DNA from: Streptomyces sp. SID8352
GTDB taxonomy: Bacteria; Actinomycetota; Actinomycetes; Streptomycetales; Streptomycetaceae
NCBI RefSeq assembly: GCF_009862265.1
Contig: NZ_WWGX01000030.1
Location: 227,396-291,395, forward strand
Length of the DNA stretch: 64,000 bases
Direction of reading: 5' to 3'
In this document: positions 25,315 through 33,902 of the stretch, piece by piece
How the letters are laid out: every line of letters starts with the position of its first letter
How positions within the stretch are numbered: the first letter of the stretch is position 1
Translations under genes and position numbers: made by a program
The notes under the pieces: generated by a model
What the model saw: only the letters and a program-made list of their open reading frames with translations
Told to the model about the DNA's origin: nothing
The model's database searches: none

Positions 25315-27624
25315 TCAGCGGAACGCGCGGAGCCGCAGGCTGTTGGTGACCACGAAGACGGACGAGAAGGCCATGGCCGCCCCGGCGATCATCGGGTTCA
25401 GCAGCCCGGCCGCGGCCAGCGGCAGCGCGGCCACGTTGTAGCCGAAGGCCCAGACGAGGTTGCCCTTGATCGTGGCGAGGGTCCGCCGGGAGAGCCGGAT
25501 CGCGTCGGCGGCCACCCGCAGATCGCCCCGGACCAGGGTCAGGTCGCTCGCCTCGATCGCGGCGTCCGTCCCGGTGCCCATGGCCAGGCCCAGGTCGGCG
25601 GTGGCGAGCGCGGCGGCGTCGTTGACCCCGTCACCGACCATGGCGACGGTGCGCCCCTCGGCCCGCAGCCGCCGCACGACCTCGACCTTCTCCTCGGGCA
25701 GCACCTCCGCGATCACCTCGTCGATGCCGACCTCGGCCGCCACCGCCTCGGCGACGCGCCGGTTGTCACCGGTCAGCAGCACCGGGGTGAGGCCCAGGCG
25801 GCGCAGTTCGGCCACCGCCTCGGCGCTGGTCTCCTTGACGGCGTCCGCGACGGCCACGACACCGCGTGCCACCCCGTCCCAGCCGACCACGACGGCCGTA
25901 CGGCCGTCCCGCTCGGCCCGGTCCGCCGCGCGGGCCACCTCGGGCGGCACCGCCTCGTGCAGCCGCCCCACGGTCACCTCGTGACCCTCCACGCGCCCGC
26001 GCACGCCCCGGCCGGGCACGTTGGCGAAGTCCTCGACGGCGGGCAGCGCGCCGACCCGCTCCTCGGCACCGGCGGCGACCGCGCGGGCCACCGGGTGTTC
26101 GGAGGCGTGCTCGACGGCGCCCGCGTACCGCAGCAGCTCGCGCTCGTCGGTGCCGTCGGCGGCGTACACCTCGTGCAGGGTCATCCGGCCGGTGGTGACG
26201 GTGCCGGTCTTGTCCAGGACGACGGTGTCGGCGCGGCGGGTGGACTCCAGCACCTCGGGGCCCTTGATGAGGATGCCGAGCTGGGCGCCGCGCCCGGTGC
26301 CGACCAGCAGCGCGGTCGGAGTGGCGAGGCCCAGGGCGCAGGGGCAGGCGATGATCAGGACGGCGACGGCCGCGGTGAACGCGGCGGCGGTGTCGCCGGT
26401 GACGCCCAGCCAGGTGCCGAAGGTGCCGGCGGCGATGAGCAGCACGACGGGCACGAAGATCCCGGAGATGCGGTCGGCCAGCCGCTGCACCTCGGCCTTG
26501 CCGCTCTGCGCGTCCTCGACCAGCTTCGCCATCCGGGCGAGCTGGGTGTCGGAGCCGACCCGGGTCGCCTCGACGACCAGCCGGCCCCCGGCGTTGACGG
26601 TGGCGCCGGTGACGGTGTCCCCGACGGACACGTCCACCGGCACCGATTCGCCGGTCAGCAGCGCGGAGTCCACGGCCGAGCGGCCCTCGACGACGGTGCC
26701 GTCGGTCGCGATCTTCTCGCCGGGCCGGACGACGAAGCGGTCGCCGACGGCCAGCGCCGAGACGGGGACACGCACCTCCCGCCCGTCCCGCAGGACGGCC
26801 ACGTCCTTGGCGCCCAGCTCCATCAGCGCCCGCAGCGCGGCACCGGCGCGGCGCTTGGAGCGGGCCTCCATCCAGCGGCCGAGCAGCAGGAAGGCGGTGA
26901 CACCGGCGGCGGCCTCCAGGTAGATCAGGGAGGAGCCGTCGGTGCGGGAGACGGTGAGGTCGAAGCCGTGGCGCATGCCGGGCATCCCGGCGTCCCCGAA
27001 GAACAGCGCCCACAGCGACCAGCCGAACGCCGCCAGGGTGCCCAGCGAGATCAGCGTGTCCATGGTGGCCGCGCCGTGCCGGGCGTTGGCCCAGGCGGCG
27101 CGGTGGAAGGGCAGTCCGCCCCAGACGACCACGGGCGCGGTCAGGGTCAGCGAGAGCCACTGCCAGTTGTCGAACTGGAGCGGCGGGACCATCGCCAGCA
27201 GGACGACGGGCAGGGCCAGCAGCCCGGAGACGATCAGCCGCTGCCGCAGGCCGGTCGTCTCGCGGTCGTCCTCCCCGGCCCCGGACCCGGCACTGGGCCC
27301 GGACGCGTCCGCGTCCCCGGAGGAGGGGGCGGGCGGGGGAGCGGGCGCGGGCGGCGGCTCGGCCGAGTACCCGGTGCGGACGACGGTGGCGATCAGGTCG
27401 TCCACGCCGGTCGACGCCGGGTAGGAGACGCGGGCCTTCTCCGTCGCGTAGTTCACGGTGGCGGTGACGCCGTCCATGCGGTTGAGCTTCTTCTCCACCC
27501 GGGCCGCGCAGGAGGCGCAGGTCATGCCCCCGATGCGCAGCTCGACCTCGGCGCGCTCCGGCCCGTCGGCCGGGGCGGCACCGGGGGTGGCGGAGCCGGT
27601 CGGTTCACCTGTGGTGGTCGTCAT
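25315..27624 (-). CDS. copA: Copper-translocating P-type ATPase
   Basis: P1B-type ATPase of 769 residues. An N-terminal heavy-metal domain carries GMTCASC near residue 34. The transport motif CPC sits in [13 protein letters not shown] near residue 425. The phosphorylation site DKTGT is near 469, the ATP-binding HP is in ASEHPVA, and the hinge reads GDGVND near 660. Eight membrane helices are expected. CPC plus the CxxC domain indicates Cu(I) export. An acidic Pro/Ser linker follows the metal-binding domain. The ATG is preferred over a GTG two codons earlier because GGAG is about 8 bases from the ATG. The small metallochaperone gene lies upstream on the same strand. Confidence 0.95.
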   Translation of the reverse strand: MTTTTGEPTGSATPGAAPADGPERAEVELRIGGMTCASCAARVEKKLNRMDGVTATVNYATEKARVSYPASTGVDDLIATVVRTGYSAEPPPAPAPPPAPSSGDADASGPSAGSGAGEDDRETTGLRQRLIVSGLLALPVVLLAMVPPLQFDNWQWLSLTLTAPVVVWGGLPFHRAAWANARHGAATMDTLISLGTLAAFGWSLWALFFGDAGMPGMRHGFDLTVSRTDGSSLIYLEAAAGVTAFLLLGRWMEARSKRRAGAALRALMELGAKDVAVLRDGREVRVPVSALAVGDRFVVRPGEKIATDGTVVEGRSAVDSALLTGESVPVDVSVGDTVTGATVNAGGRLVVEATRVGSDTQLARMAKLVEDAQSGKAEVQRLADRISGIFVPVVLLIAAGTFGTWLGVTGDTAAAFTAAVAVLIIACPCALGLATPTALLVGTGRGAQLGILIKGPEVLESTRRADTVVLDKTGTVTTGRMTLHEVYAADGTDERELLRYAGAVEHASEHPVARAVAAGAEERVGALPAVEDFANVPGRGVRGRVEGHEVTVGRLHEAVPPEVARAADRAERDGRTAVVVGWDGVARGVVAVADAVKETSAEAVAELRRLGLTPVLLTGDNRRVAEAVAAEVGIDEVIAEVLPEEKVEVVRRLRAEGRTVAMVGDGVNDAAALATADLGLAMGTGTDAAIEASDLTLVRGDLRVAADAIRLSRRTLATIKGNLVWAFGYNVAALPLAAAGLLNPMIAGAAMAFSSVFVVTNSLRLRAFR

Positions 27625-27767
27625 GCTCACTGCTCCAGACGGCCGACCGGACCGGGGCGGTGTCCGCGGACCGGTCGGCGGGAATGCCGGGTGCGCCGGA
27701 GGGCCGGTGCGCCCGGGACGTGCGAGGGGTACGAGGGGTGCGGGAGGCGCGGTGCGGTGCCCGCCGC

Positions 27768-28007
27768 TCAGGCCCGGCCGACCAGCTCGAAGCCGGCCTC
27801 GTCCACGGCGGCACGCACGGACTCGTCGTCGAGCGCGGTCCGCGAGACGACGGTGACCTCGCCGGCGGCGGCGACGGCCTTCACCGAGTCGACGCCGGTG
27901 ATCTGCGAGATCTCGCCGGACACCGCGCCCTCGCAGTGGCCGCAGCTCATGCCGCTCACCTTGTAGACGGTGGTGATGGAGCCCGGGGTGTCGGTCTGGG
28001 CGGTCAT
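27768..28007 (-). CDS. copZ: Copper metallochaperone (heavy-metal-associated domain)
   Basis: Single HMA domain of 79 residues with the Cu-binding loop [11 protein letters not shown] near residue 19 and the family end GFELVGRA. It carries Cu(I) in the cytoplasm to the ATPase encoded 143 bases downstream on the same strand. GAGGAG precedes the ATG. Copper-responsive boxes lie in the promoter region, so expression is presumably derepressed by copper through a CsoR-type repressor encoded elsewhere. Confidence 0.93.
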   Translation of the reverse strand: MTAQTDTPGSITTVYKVSGMSCGHCEGAVSGEISQITGVDSVKAVAAAGEVTVVSRTALDDESVRAAVDEAGFELVGRA

Positions 28008-28040
28008 GTCGTCGCTCCTCCTCGGTGGTGTGCGGGACGG

Positions 28041-28103
28041 GTACCCCTGGGGCAGGAGGGTCCTGCGGGGGCCCGCACATCTCCACTGTACCCCTAGGGG
28101 GTA
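28041..28103 (-). promoter_or_regulatory. CsoR-like copper operator boxes
   Basis: TACCCCTAGGGGGTA (28089-28103) is a near-perfect palindrome of the pattern TACCCC..GGGGTA described for actinobacterial CsoR sites. A second weaker copy, GTACCCCTGGGGC, starts at 28041. Both sit upstream of the copper chaperone gene. Confidence 0.65.
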
Positions 28104-28322
28104 TGGATGCGGTGCCCGCCGTACCTCCGGATTCACGGGTCCCCCCTGAGCCGACGGTGAGGCCCCGGTCTCCCCGGCCCCGCAGGGCTCCCGTCCGGCC
28201 CCGGCCCCGGCCGACCCTGGCCCGGACCCCGGCCCCGGTCGGCCCCGGACCCCGGCCCCGGCCCGTGCGGGCCCCCGCCCCGCGGGCCGGTGCCCCGTCC
28301 TCGGTCCGTCCGCGCCCCGCCC

Positions 28323-28523
28323 TCAGTCCGTCCGCCGCCCCCGGTTGCCCGGCCGCGCGGCCACCCAGGCCCGCACGGTGTCGGCGTACCAGTACGGCTT
28401 GCCGGCCTCCACGTGGTCCGGCGCGGGCAGCAGGCCGTGCTTTCGGTACGAGCGCACGGTGTCCGGCTGCACCCGGATGTGGGCGGCGATGTCCTTGTAG
28501 CTCCAGAGCCGTCGGTCGGTCAC
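28323..28523 (-). CDS. Small MerR/excisionase-like HTH protein
   Basis: DNA-binding protein of 66 residues made of little more than a winged helix: [20 protein letters not shown], then [21 protein letters not shown], then [13 protein letters not shown]. The pattern (helix-turn-helix, then a wing with a Pro-containing loop and a Trp helix) resembles the HTH_17/excisionase and BldC-sized MerR-like families. The GTG start is chosen because GGAGGTG lies 6-9 bases upstream; an earlier GTG would fall inside that site. Targets are unknown. Repeated TGTGACA-like motifs lie 135-195 bases upstream and could be its own sites. Confidence 0.75.
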   Translation of the reverse strand: MTDRRLWSYKDIAAHIRVQPDTVRSYRKHGLLPAPDHVEAGKPYWYADTVRAWVAARPGNRGRRTD

Positions 28524-28657
28524 GGGACGCACCTCCCCGCGCGCGCCGCGGCGGCGACCGGGACGGTCGCCGGTGGGAGCCGGGCGCTGCGCTGGCGGTC
28601 ACCAAGCCTGTGCCGGACGGGCCGCCGCGCACCGCGGACGGCCCGGGCGGTTCCCGG

Positions 28658-28717
28658 GTGTGACACGGAAACCGCGCGCACGTGACATGTGTGACGCAAA
28701 GGGGTTCTTTGTGACAC
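28658..28717. repeat. Four TGTGACA-like repeats
   Basis: TGTGACA at 28659-28665, CGTGACA at 28681-28687, TGTGACG at 28690-28696 and TGTGACA at 28710-28716 are all in the same orientation. The last two flank a CAAAG/CTTTG inverted repeat. Together they look like a cluster of regulator half-sites between the small HTH gene and mmsA. Confidence 0.5.
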
Positions 28718-28871
28718 GAGTACCGCAAAGCCGGACGCTCCCGTCCGGGCGCGGCGGGTTGACCCGGCAGCCCCGGGCACCCGACCGGGCGGAGTGCGCG
28801 CCGCCCTGACGCCGCGCCGGACACCCCGGTGCCCGCTCCGCGCGCACCGGCGGCACCCTCCGGCACATGTC

Positions 28872-28955
28872 CCGGACATGTCCGGCGGATGGCGGCATCA
28901 TGTCGTCCGAATGTCCGGACAAAACGTTGACAGAGAAGGTGAGCGCCGCTAGAAA
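28872..28955 (+). promoter_or_regulatory. Sigma-70-type promoter with overlapping palindromic operators
   Basis: TTGACA (28927-28932) and TAGAAA (28950-28955) are separated by exactly 17 bases, one of the best promoter matches in the window. Directly upstream lies TGTCCGGACA (28912-28921, perfect palindrome). Further up is CCGGACATGTCCGG (28872-28885, perfect 14-bp palindrome). The ATGTCCGG half-site recurs four times between 28865 and 28920. Regulation by a dimeric protein is inferred. Confidence 0.65.
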
Positions 28956-29448
28956 CCGGGGAAGACCCAAGGACGGGTACGAAGGGAAACGCGATGGCGC
29001 ACGACCTGAACGCCGCGGTGCCGCCGTGCGCCGCGGGCGCGCCACTCGCCCCGTCCTCTTCGCCGCCCGTCGTCCCGGGCCGTCCCGACGGGACCCGGCG
29101 CCGCCGCCGGTCCGCCGGGGCGCCGAGGCCCGGACCCGGAACGCCTCCGGCGCGGGAGGCCGCTTCGCCCTGGCAGGAGCGAAGTGCGAGCGCCGACTCC
29201 CCGCCCGCCCCGGCCCCGCGCCGGAGGTCTCGGGTCCGACCCGACCGGATACGCACGGCCGGCACCCCCGCACCTGTCTACGCGGCCGCCCGAACCGCAG
29301 ACACTGTGTCGGCCCCGCGCCGGGGCGGACGGCTGCTGGGATGGACTCCCGGCCCCCGCCGCGGCCCGGCGTCCACCGGCTCCGGCAGGTGACCGTACGA
29401 ACGGCACGCCCCGTCCCGTCGCCGCCCTCTGCGAAGGAGTTCTCGGTC

Positions 29449-30951
29449 ATGACGAAGATCGTCAACCACTGGATCGGCGGCAGGACCGTCGAAGGCACCT
29501 CGGGCAGGTCCGGACCGGTGACCGACCCGGCGACCGGCGAGGTCACCACCGAGGTCGCGTTCGCCTCGGCCGGCGAGGTGGACGCCGCGGTCGCCGCGGC
29601 GAAGGCGGCCTTCCCGGCCTGGGGCGGCTCCTCGCTGGCCCGCCGGACCTCCGTCCTCTTCAGGTTCCGCGCGCTGCTGGACGCGCACCGCGACGAGATC
29701 GCCGCACTGATCACCGCCGAGCACGGCAAGGTGCACTCCGACGCGCTCGGCGAGGTGGCGCGCGGCCTGGAGGTCGTCGACCTGGCCTGCGGCATCAGCG
29801 TCCAGCTCAAGGGCGAGGTGTCCACCGAGGTGGCCGGCCGTGTCGACGTGGCCTCGATCCGGCAGCCGCTCGGCGTCGTCGCGGGCATCACCCCGTTCAA
29901 CTTCCCGGCCATGGTGCCGATGTGGATGTTCCCGCTGGCCATCGCCTGCGGCAACACCTTCGTCCTCAAGCCCAGCGAGAAGGACCCGTCGGCCGCCAAC
30001 CGGATCGCGGAGCTGCTCGGCGAGGCCGGTCTGCCGGACGGCGTCCTCAACGTCGTCCACGGCGACCGGACGGCCGTGGACCGCCTGCTGGACCACCCCG
30101 ACGTGCGGGCCGTCTCGTTCGTCGGCTCGACCCCCGTCGCCCGCCACATCCACACCACCGCCGCCGCCCGCGGCAAGCGGGTGCAGGCCCTCGGCGGCGC
30201 CAAGAACCACATGCTGGTGCTGCCGGACGCCGATCCGGACGCCGCGGCGGACGCCGCCGTCTCGGCGGCCTACGGCTCGGCGGGCGAGCGCTGCATGGCG
30301 GTCTCCGTGGTCGTCGCCGTCGGTTCCGTCGGGGACGACCTGGTGGAGCGCATCCGCGAGCGAGCCGAGAAGATCGTCATCGGCCCCGGCGACGACCCGG
30401 CCTCCGAGATGGGCCCGCTGATCACCCGGGCCCACCGCGACCGGGTCGCCTCCTACGTGGCGGGCGCGGCGGCCGAGGGCTGCGAGGTGGTCCTGGACGG
30501 CACCGGCCACACCGTGGAGGGCCACGAGGGCGGCCACTGGATCGGCGTCTCCCTGCTCGACCGGGTGCCGACGACCGCGAGCGCGTACCGGGACGAGATC
30601 TTCGGCCCGGTCCTGTGCGTGCTGCGCGCGGAGACGTACGAGGAGGGGCTGGCGCTCATCAACGCCTCGCCGTACGGCAACGGCGCGGCGGTCTTCACCC
30701 GGGACGGCGGCGCGGCCCGCCGCTTCCAGTTGGAGGTGGAGGCCGGGATGGTCGGGGTGAACGTGCCGATCCCGGTGCCGGTGGGCTACCACTCCTTCGG
30801 CGGCTGGAAGGACTCGCTGTTCGGCGCCCACCACGTCTACGGCAATGACGGCACGCACTTCTACACCCGCGGGAAGGTCGTCACCACCCGCTGGCCGGAC
30901 CCGGCCGACGCCCCGGCCGGTGTCGACCTGGGCTTCCCCCGCAACCACTGA
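29449..30951 (+). CDS. mmsA: Methylmalonate-semialdehyde dehydrogenase (CoA-acylating)
   Basis: Aldehyde dehydrogenase of 500 residues. PFNFPAMVPMWMFPLAIACGNTFVLKPSE near residue 150, GGAKNHMLVLPDAD near 248 and the catalytic Cys in GSAGERCMAVS near 283 mark the MMSDH subfamily. That subfamily has Asn where other aldehyde dehydrogenases have the general-base Glu, and it makes propionyl-CoA or acetyl-CoA in valine and pyrimidine breakdown. The ATG follows GAAGGAG. No other valine-catabolic gene adjoins it. Upstream control elements are described separately. Confidence 0.95.
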   Translation: MTKIVNHWIGGRTVEGTSGRSGPVTDPATGEVTTEVAFASAGEVDAAVAAAKAAFPAWGGSSLARRTSVLFRFRALLDAHRDEIAALITAEHGKVHSDALGEVARGLEVVDLACGISVQLKGEVSTEVAGRVDVASIRQPLGVVAGITPFNFPAMVPMWMFPLAIACGNTFVLKPSEKDPSAANRIAELLGEAGLPDGVLNVVHGDRTAVDRLLDHPDVRAVSFVGSTPVARHIHTTAAARGKRVQALGGAKNHMLVLPDADPDAAADAAVSAAYGSAGERCMAVSVVVAVGSVGDDLVERIRERAEKIVIGPGDDPASEMGPLITRAHRDRVASYVAGAAAEGCEVVLDGTGHTVEGHEGGHWIGVSLLDRVPTTASAYRDEIFGPVLCVLRAETYEEGLALINASPYGNGAAVFTRDGGAARRFQLEVEAGMVGVNVPIPVPVGYHSFGGWKDSLFGAHHVYGNDGTHFYTRGKVVTTRWPDPADAPAGVDLGFPRNH

Positions 30952-31054
30952 CCCGCCGCCCGCTGCCCCGTCCCGCCCGCGCGGGGCGGGGCAGCGCCGC
31001 GGCCGGGTGCCCCGCGCGGGCCCCGGCCGCCCGGCGGCCTCCCGGCACGGCGAA

Positions 31055-31092
31055 GGGGCGGCCCCGCCGGGAGATCCCGGCGGAACCGCCCC
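31055..31092. terminator. Bidirectional terminator between mmsA and rdlB
   Basis: Compound stem: GGGGCGG (31055-31061) with CCGCCCC (31086-31092), and inside it CCGCCGGGA (31064-31072) with TCCCGGCGG (31075-31083), leaving a 2-base loop. It lies between convergent genes. Confidence 0.75.
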
Positions 31093-31104
31093 CGGCGGTG
31101 TCCG

Positions 31105-31497
31105 TCAGCCCTGGCCGTTGGTCGACAGGATCGAGACGTCCTCCAGCAGGTGCGCCAGCGCTCCGTCGCGCTTGGCCTGCGTGGAGTTCTCGGTGCACTG
31201 CTGGTTCAGGTCGTCCGACAGGATCGGGATGTCCTGGATCGGAACCAGTCCCACGACGCTGACCGGGATGTCGCTCACCGCGATGCAGGGCTTGTTGAAC
31301 GAGCCCTGGATGAGCGCCATCTGCGGGCTCATGTTGCCGTACGTCGCGGAGTTGCCGAAGTACTGCGCTGCGGCGTTTCCGTTGGCCACGTTCGGGCCGC
31401 TGTCGTCGCCGATCGCCATAGCCTGCGGGGCCGCGGCAGCGGAGGCACCCATGACGGAGGCGGCGATCGCGGCGTAGGCGACAACCTTCTTGATCAT
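31105..31497 (-). CDS. rdlB: Rodlin
   Basis: Secreted rodlin of 130 residues. The signal peptide ([23 protein letters not shown], cleaved near AMA) is followed by the family blocks [50 protein letters not shown] and [20 protein letters not shown]. Two Cys are conserved between the two copies here. Rodlins help organise chaplin fibrils into paired rodlets on aerial hyphae and spores. It is divergent from the second rodlin; symbols follow the S. coelicolor order as I remember it. A sigma-BldN-like promoter lies 47 bases upstream. Confidence 0.93.
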   Translation of the reverse strand: MIKKVVAYAAIAASVMGASAAAAPQAMAIGDDSGPNVANGNAAAQYFGNSATYGNMSPQMALIQGSFNKPCIAVSDIPVSVVGLVPIQDIPILSDDLNQQCTENSTQAKRDGALAHLLEDVSILSTNGQG

Positions 31498-31543
31498 TTG
31501 GCCGGTCCTTTCTGAAGAAACCCCGTCCACCGGAGCCCCCTGG

Positions 31544-31571
31544 TCAACTCCGCGGGGCCGTACGGGTTTCT
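31544..31571 (-). promoter_or_regulatory. Sigma-BldN-like promoter of rdlB
   Basis: Read on the minus strand, AGAAAC (31566-31571), a 16-base spacer and AGTTGA (31544-31549) match the sigma-BldN pattern CGTAAC-N16-CGTTGA at AAC and GTTGA. The -10 end is 46 bases before the rodlin start codon. Confidence 0.55.
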
Positions 31572-31687
31572 CCCGTTCACTCCGTCGGTCGACAACGGGA
31601 AATCTGTGCGGGTCGCCGCGGGCGCCCGGATTCCCCCGGAATCCCTGGATTTCTGTGCGCCCGTACAGGGCCAACCGGGTGAACGCC

Positions 31688-31715
31688 CGCAACCATTCAC
31701 CCCGCGCCCTGTTGA
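31688..31715 (+). promoter_or_regulatory. Sigma-BldN-like promoter of rdlA
   Basis: CGCAAC (31688-31693), exactly 16 bases, then TGTTGA (31710-31715) differs from CGTAAC-N16-CGTTGA at only two positions. It lies 43 bases before the GTG of the plus-strand rodlin, mirroring the arrangement on the other strand. Confidence 0.7.
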
Positions 31716-31758
31716 TCTGGCCGTAGGACAGTGCGTCGCTACGAGGAAAGGAACCGAA

Positions 31759-32151
31759 GTGCTCAAGAAGGCTATGGTCGCCGCGGCGGCCGCCGCTTCT
31801 GTGATCGGCATGTCGGCGGCAGCCGCCCCCCAGGCGTTCGCCATCGGGGACGACAGCGGACCGAACGTGGCCAACGGCAACGGCGCCGTGTCGTCGTTCG
31901 GCAACGCGTCCACCAAGGGCGACATGAGCCCCCAGCTCTCCCTGGTCGAGGGCTCGCTGAACAAGCCGTGCCTGGGCGTCGAGGAAGTCAACGCCGCCGT
32001 CATCAACCTGATCCCGATCCAGGACGTCAACGTCCTGTCGGACGACCTGAACCAGCAGTGCTCGGACAACTCCACGCAGGCCAAGCGGGACGGTGCCCTG
32101 TCGCACATCCTCGAGGACCTGTCGGTGCTGTCGGCGAACGGCCAGGCCTGA
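31759..32151 (+). CDS. rdlA: Rodlin
   Basis: Second rodlin, also 130 residues and clearly paralogous to its divergent neighbour. Signal peptide [23 protein letters not shown], then [41 protein letters not shown] and [31 protein letters not shown] precedes the GTG start. The two differ most in the stretch after KPC, which may tune their pairing. It is secreted to the surface of aerial hyphae and works with the chaplins encoded just downstream. Confidence 0.93.
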   Translation: MLKKAMVAAAAAASVIGMSAAAAPQAFAIGDDSGPNVANGNGAVSSFGNASTKGDMSPQLSLVEGSLNKPCLGVEEVNAAVINLIPIQDVNVLSDDLNQQCSDNSTQAKRDGALSHILEDLSVLSANGQA

Positions 32152-32168
32152 GCCGTATCCGGACCGGT

Positions 32169-32204
32169 CCGGACGGCCCGCTGACTTCCGCGCGGGCCGT
32201 CCGG
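32169..32204 (+). terminator. rdlA terminator
   Basis: CCGGACGGCCCG (32169-32180) pairs perfectly with 32193-32204 around a 12-base loop and is followed by TCGTCT, just after the rodlin stop codon. This implies that the next chaplin has its own promoter. Confidence 0.75.
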
Positions 32205-32333
32205 TCGTCTCCGGGGCGGGTCCCCGCAGGGTGAGCGGGGGCGGCCCCGGTCGCTCTCCTGGACGTACGGTCATACCGGCTCATGGAGCATCCGGGTGAA
32301 TTCAGGGGTGTCCCACGTTCCGGAATCTCTCCG

Positions 32334-32412
32334 GCCGTCAATTCCTCGTTTGCAGGCTGCTGGTCATGGTGCGAGCCGTCAATGCTGTGCTCGCGCGGTT
32401 TCGGCCGTCAAT
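32334..32412 (+). repeat. Three GCCGTCAAT repeats before the short chaplin
   Basis: Exact copies of GCCGTCAAT at 32334-32342, 32375-32383 and 32404-32412, all in one orientation and all within 110 bases of the chaplin start. I could not find a sigma-BldN-type pair here. The repeats may instead be activator or repressor sites. Confidence 0.55.
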
Positions 32413-32441
32413 CAGGCATGACCGCAGAGAAGGGAAAGTTC

Positions 32442-32669
32442 ATGAAGAAGAGCGCTGCTGTCGTCGCGGGCGCGATCATGGCCCTCGGCATGGCCACCCC
32501 GGCCTTCGCCGACGCGGGTGCCGAAGGCGTTGCCGTCGGTTCCCCGGGTGTGCTGTCGGGCAACGTCATCCAGGTTCCCGTGCACGTTCCCATCAACGTG
32601 TGCGGCAACAGCATCAACGTGATCGGTCTGCTCAACCCGGCCTTCGGCAACGTGTGTGTGAACGACTGA
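32442..32669 (+). CDS. chpD: Short chaplin
   Basis: Short chaplin of 75 residues. A 24-residue signal peptide (MKKSAAVVAGAIMALGMATP, AFA cleavage) is followed by one chaplin domain: AGAEGVAVGSPGVLSGNVIQ, VPVHVPINVCGNSINVIGLL, NPAFGNVCVND. It contains the two Cys in NVCGN and GNVC. Chaplins are secreted amyloid-forming surfactants that lower water surface tension and coat aerial hyphae. AGAGAAGGGAAAG precedes the ATG. Its place between the rodlins and the long chaplin matches chpD of S. coelicolor from memory. Confidence 0.95.
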   Translation: MKKSAAVVAGAIMALGMATPAFADAGAEGVAVGSPGVLSGNVIQVPVHVPINVCGNSINVIGLLNPAFGNVCVND

Positions 32670-32702
32670 CGTCGTTTCCCACCGGCCGCCGGGCTGGACC
32701 AC

Positions 32703-32745
32703 GGCCGGCCCCTGGCCAACTCGCTTGGTGAGGGGCCGGCCTTTT
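32703..32745 (+). terminator. Terminator between short and long chaplin
   Basis: GGCCGGCCCCT (32703-32713) pairs with AGGGGCCGGCC (32731-32741), with an inner CCAA/TTGG stem, and is followed by TTTT. It separates the two chaplin transcripts or causes partial read-through. Confidence 0.85.
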
Positions 32746-32799
32746 CCCCTTTTCGCAGCCTGCCCGTCACCCACCTCATCAAGCAGGAAGACAACTAGA

Positions 32800-33876
32800 G
32801 TGCGACAAACCCTGAGCAGGGGGATGATCGCGGCGGCCGCCGCGACGACTGTCCTGTCCCTGTGCGGCAACCCCGCCTTCGCCGACTCCGGTGCGGAGGG
32901 GGCGGCCATCAACTCGCCGGGCGTGCTGTCCGGCAACACCATCCAGGTTCCGGTCCACATCCCGGTGAACATCTGCGGCAACACGGTCGACGTGGCCGCC
33001 GCGCTGAACCCGGCCTTCGGCAACGCCTGCGCCAACACCTCCGACGGGCGGTCCGAGCACAAGGGCTCCGCCGCCCACGGTGAGGAGCACGGCTCCGAGG
33101 ACGAGGGCTCCGAGGAGGGGGCCCGCGGCTCCGCCGACCGGGGCGCGACCGCCGCCGGTGAGGACGACCGCAGCGGCGGCGCAACGGCCGAGGGCGCCGC
33201 CGTCGGGTCGCCCGGGGTCGCCTCCGGGAACACCGCTCAGGTACCGGTCGAGATCCCGGTGAACGTCTGCGGCAACACGGTCGACGTGATCGCCGCGCTG
33301 AACCCGGCCTTCGGCAACTCCTGCGAGAACGAATCCGGTTACGGCGAGGAGGAGTCCTCGTACGGCGAGGAGGAGCCGTCGTACGGCGAGGAGAAGCCGT
33401 CGTACGGGGAGAAGGAGAAGCCCTCGTACGGAGAGGAGAAGCCCTCGTACGGAGAGGAGAAGCCCTCGTACGGAGAGGAAGAGCCTCCCTCCTACGGCGA
33501 GGAGCCCCCGTCATACGGCGAGGAGGAGCCTCCCTCCTACGGTGAGGAGGAGCCGCCCTCGTACGGTGAGGAGCCTCCCTCGTACGGTGAGGAGGAGCCG
33601 CCTTCCTACGGTGAGGAGGAGCCCCCTTCGTACGGCGAGGAGCCCCCGTCCTACGGCGAGGAGGAGCCTCCCTCGTACGGTGAGGAGGAGCCGCCCTCCT
33701 ACGGCGACGAGGAGACCCCGCCCTCGCACCACCCGCGTCCGCATCCGCACGGCAAGCCGCCCGCCATGGCGGAGACCGGTACCGAGGGCGCCCTGGGCGC
33801 CGCTGCCGCCGGTGCCGTGCTGCTGGCCGGCGGGATGATCCTGTTCCGGCGTGGCCGCGTGGCCGCCCGCCGCTGA
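32800..33876 (+). CDS. chpA: Long, cell-wall-anchored chaplin
   Basis: Long chaplin of 358 residues. Signal peptide to AFA, chaplin domain 1 (residues about 28-75, ending NPAFGNAC), an acidic Ser/Gly linker, and chaplin domain 2 (about 128-172, ending NPAFGNSC). Then comes a 128-residue spacer of 17 SYGEE-type repeats, a His/Pro-rich patch, the sorting-like motif MAETG, a hydrophobic helix (GALGAAAAGAVLLAGGMILF) and a basic tail. Sortase-class E substrates normally carry LAxTG, so Met replaces Leu here. The GTG start follows AGGAAG. Long chaplins are covalently attached to the wall and nucleate the short ones. This repeat spacer is far longer than I remember for ChpA. Confidence 0.93.
   Translation: MRQTLSRGMIAAAAATTVLSLCGNPAFADSGAEGAAINSPGVLSGNTIQVPVHIPVNICGNTVDVAAALNPAFGNACANTSDGRSEHKGSAAHGEEHGSEDEGSEEGARGSADRGATAAGEDDRSGGATAEGAAVGSPGVASGNTAQVPVEIPVNVCGNTVDVIAALNPAFGNSCENESGYGEEESSYGEEEPSYGEEKPSYGEKEKPSYGEEKPSYGEEKPSYGEEEPPSYGEEPPSYGEEEPPSYGEEEPPSYGEEPPSYGEEEPPSYGEEEPPSYGEEPPSYGEEEPPSYGEEEPPSYGDEETPPSHHPRPHPHGKPPAMAETGTEGALGAAAAGAVLLAGGMILFRRGRVAARR
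33337..33720 (+). repeat. Coding repeat (SYGEE)n with 69-bp higher-order unit
   Basis: Seventeen tandem copies of a 7-8 residue unit, S-Y-G-E-E-(E/K)-P(P). Positions 33490-33696 form three copies of a 69-base unit (units of 7+8+8 residues). Synonymous codon changes (tac with ggc or ggt, ccc or cct) distinguish the copies. Confidence 0.9.
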
Positions 33877-33902
33877 ACCCCGGGGCCGCGGCCCCATTCC
33901 CC

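Larger units (their letters stand above)
28524..29448. other. 925-base region before mmsA
   Basis: This long gap holds the TGTGACA repeats near the HTH gene and a palindrome-flanked sigma-70-type promoter pointing toward mmsA. A possible 132-codon frame starts at ATG 28994 after GAAGGGAAA ([17 protein letters not shown], then mostly Pro/Arg/Ala). That frame sits 39 bases downstream of the promoter but has low complexity and no domain. I regard it as unproven, and a roughly 490-base mmsA leader is the alternative. Confidence 0.5.

Noticed and set aside
28994..29392. 132-residue protein downstream of the promoter at 28927
   Set aside because: The frame has a start and a ribosome site, but its product is Pro/Arg/Ala low complexity without a domain, so I did not list it as a gene.
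33490..33696. CRISPR-like 69-bp repeat array
   Set aside because: The repeats are contiguous, in frame and encode SYGEE units of the chaplin. There are no unique spacers and no cas genes.
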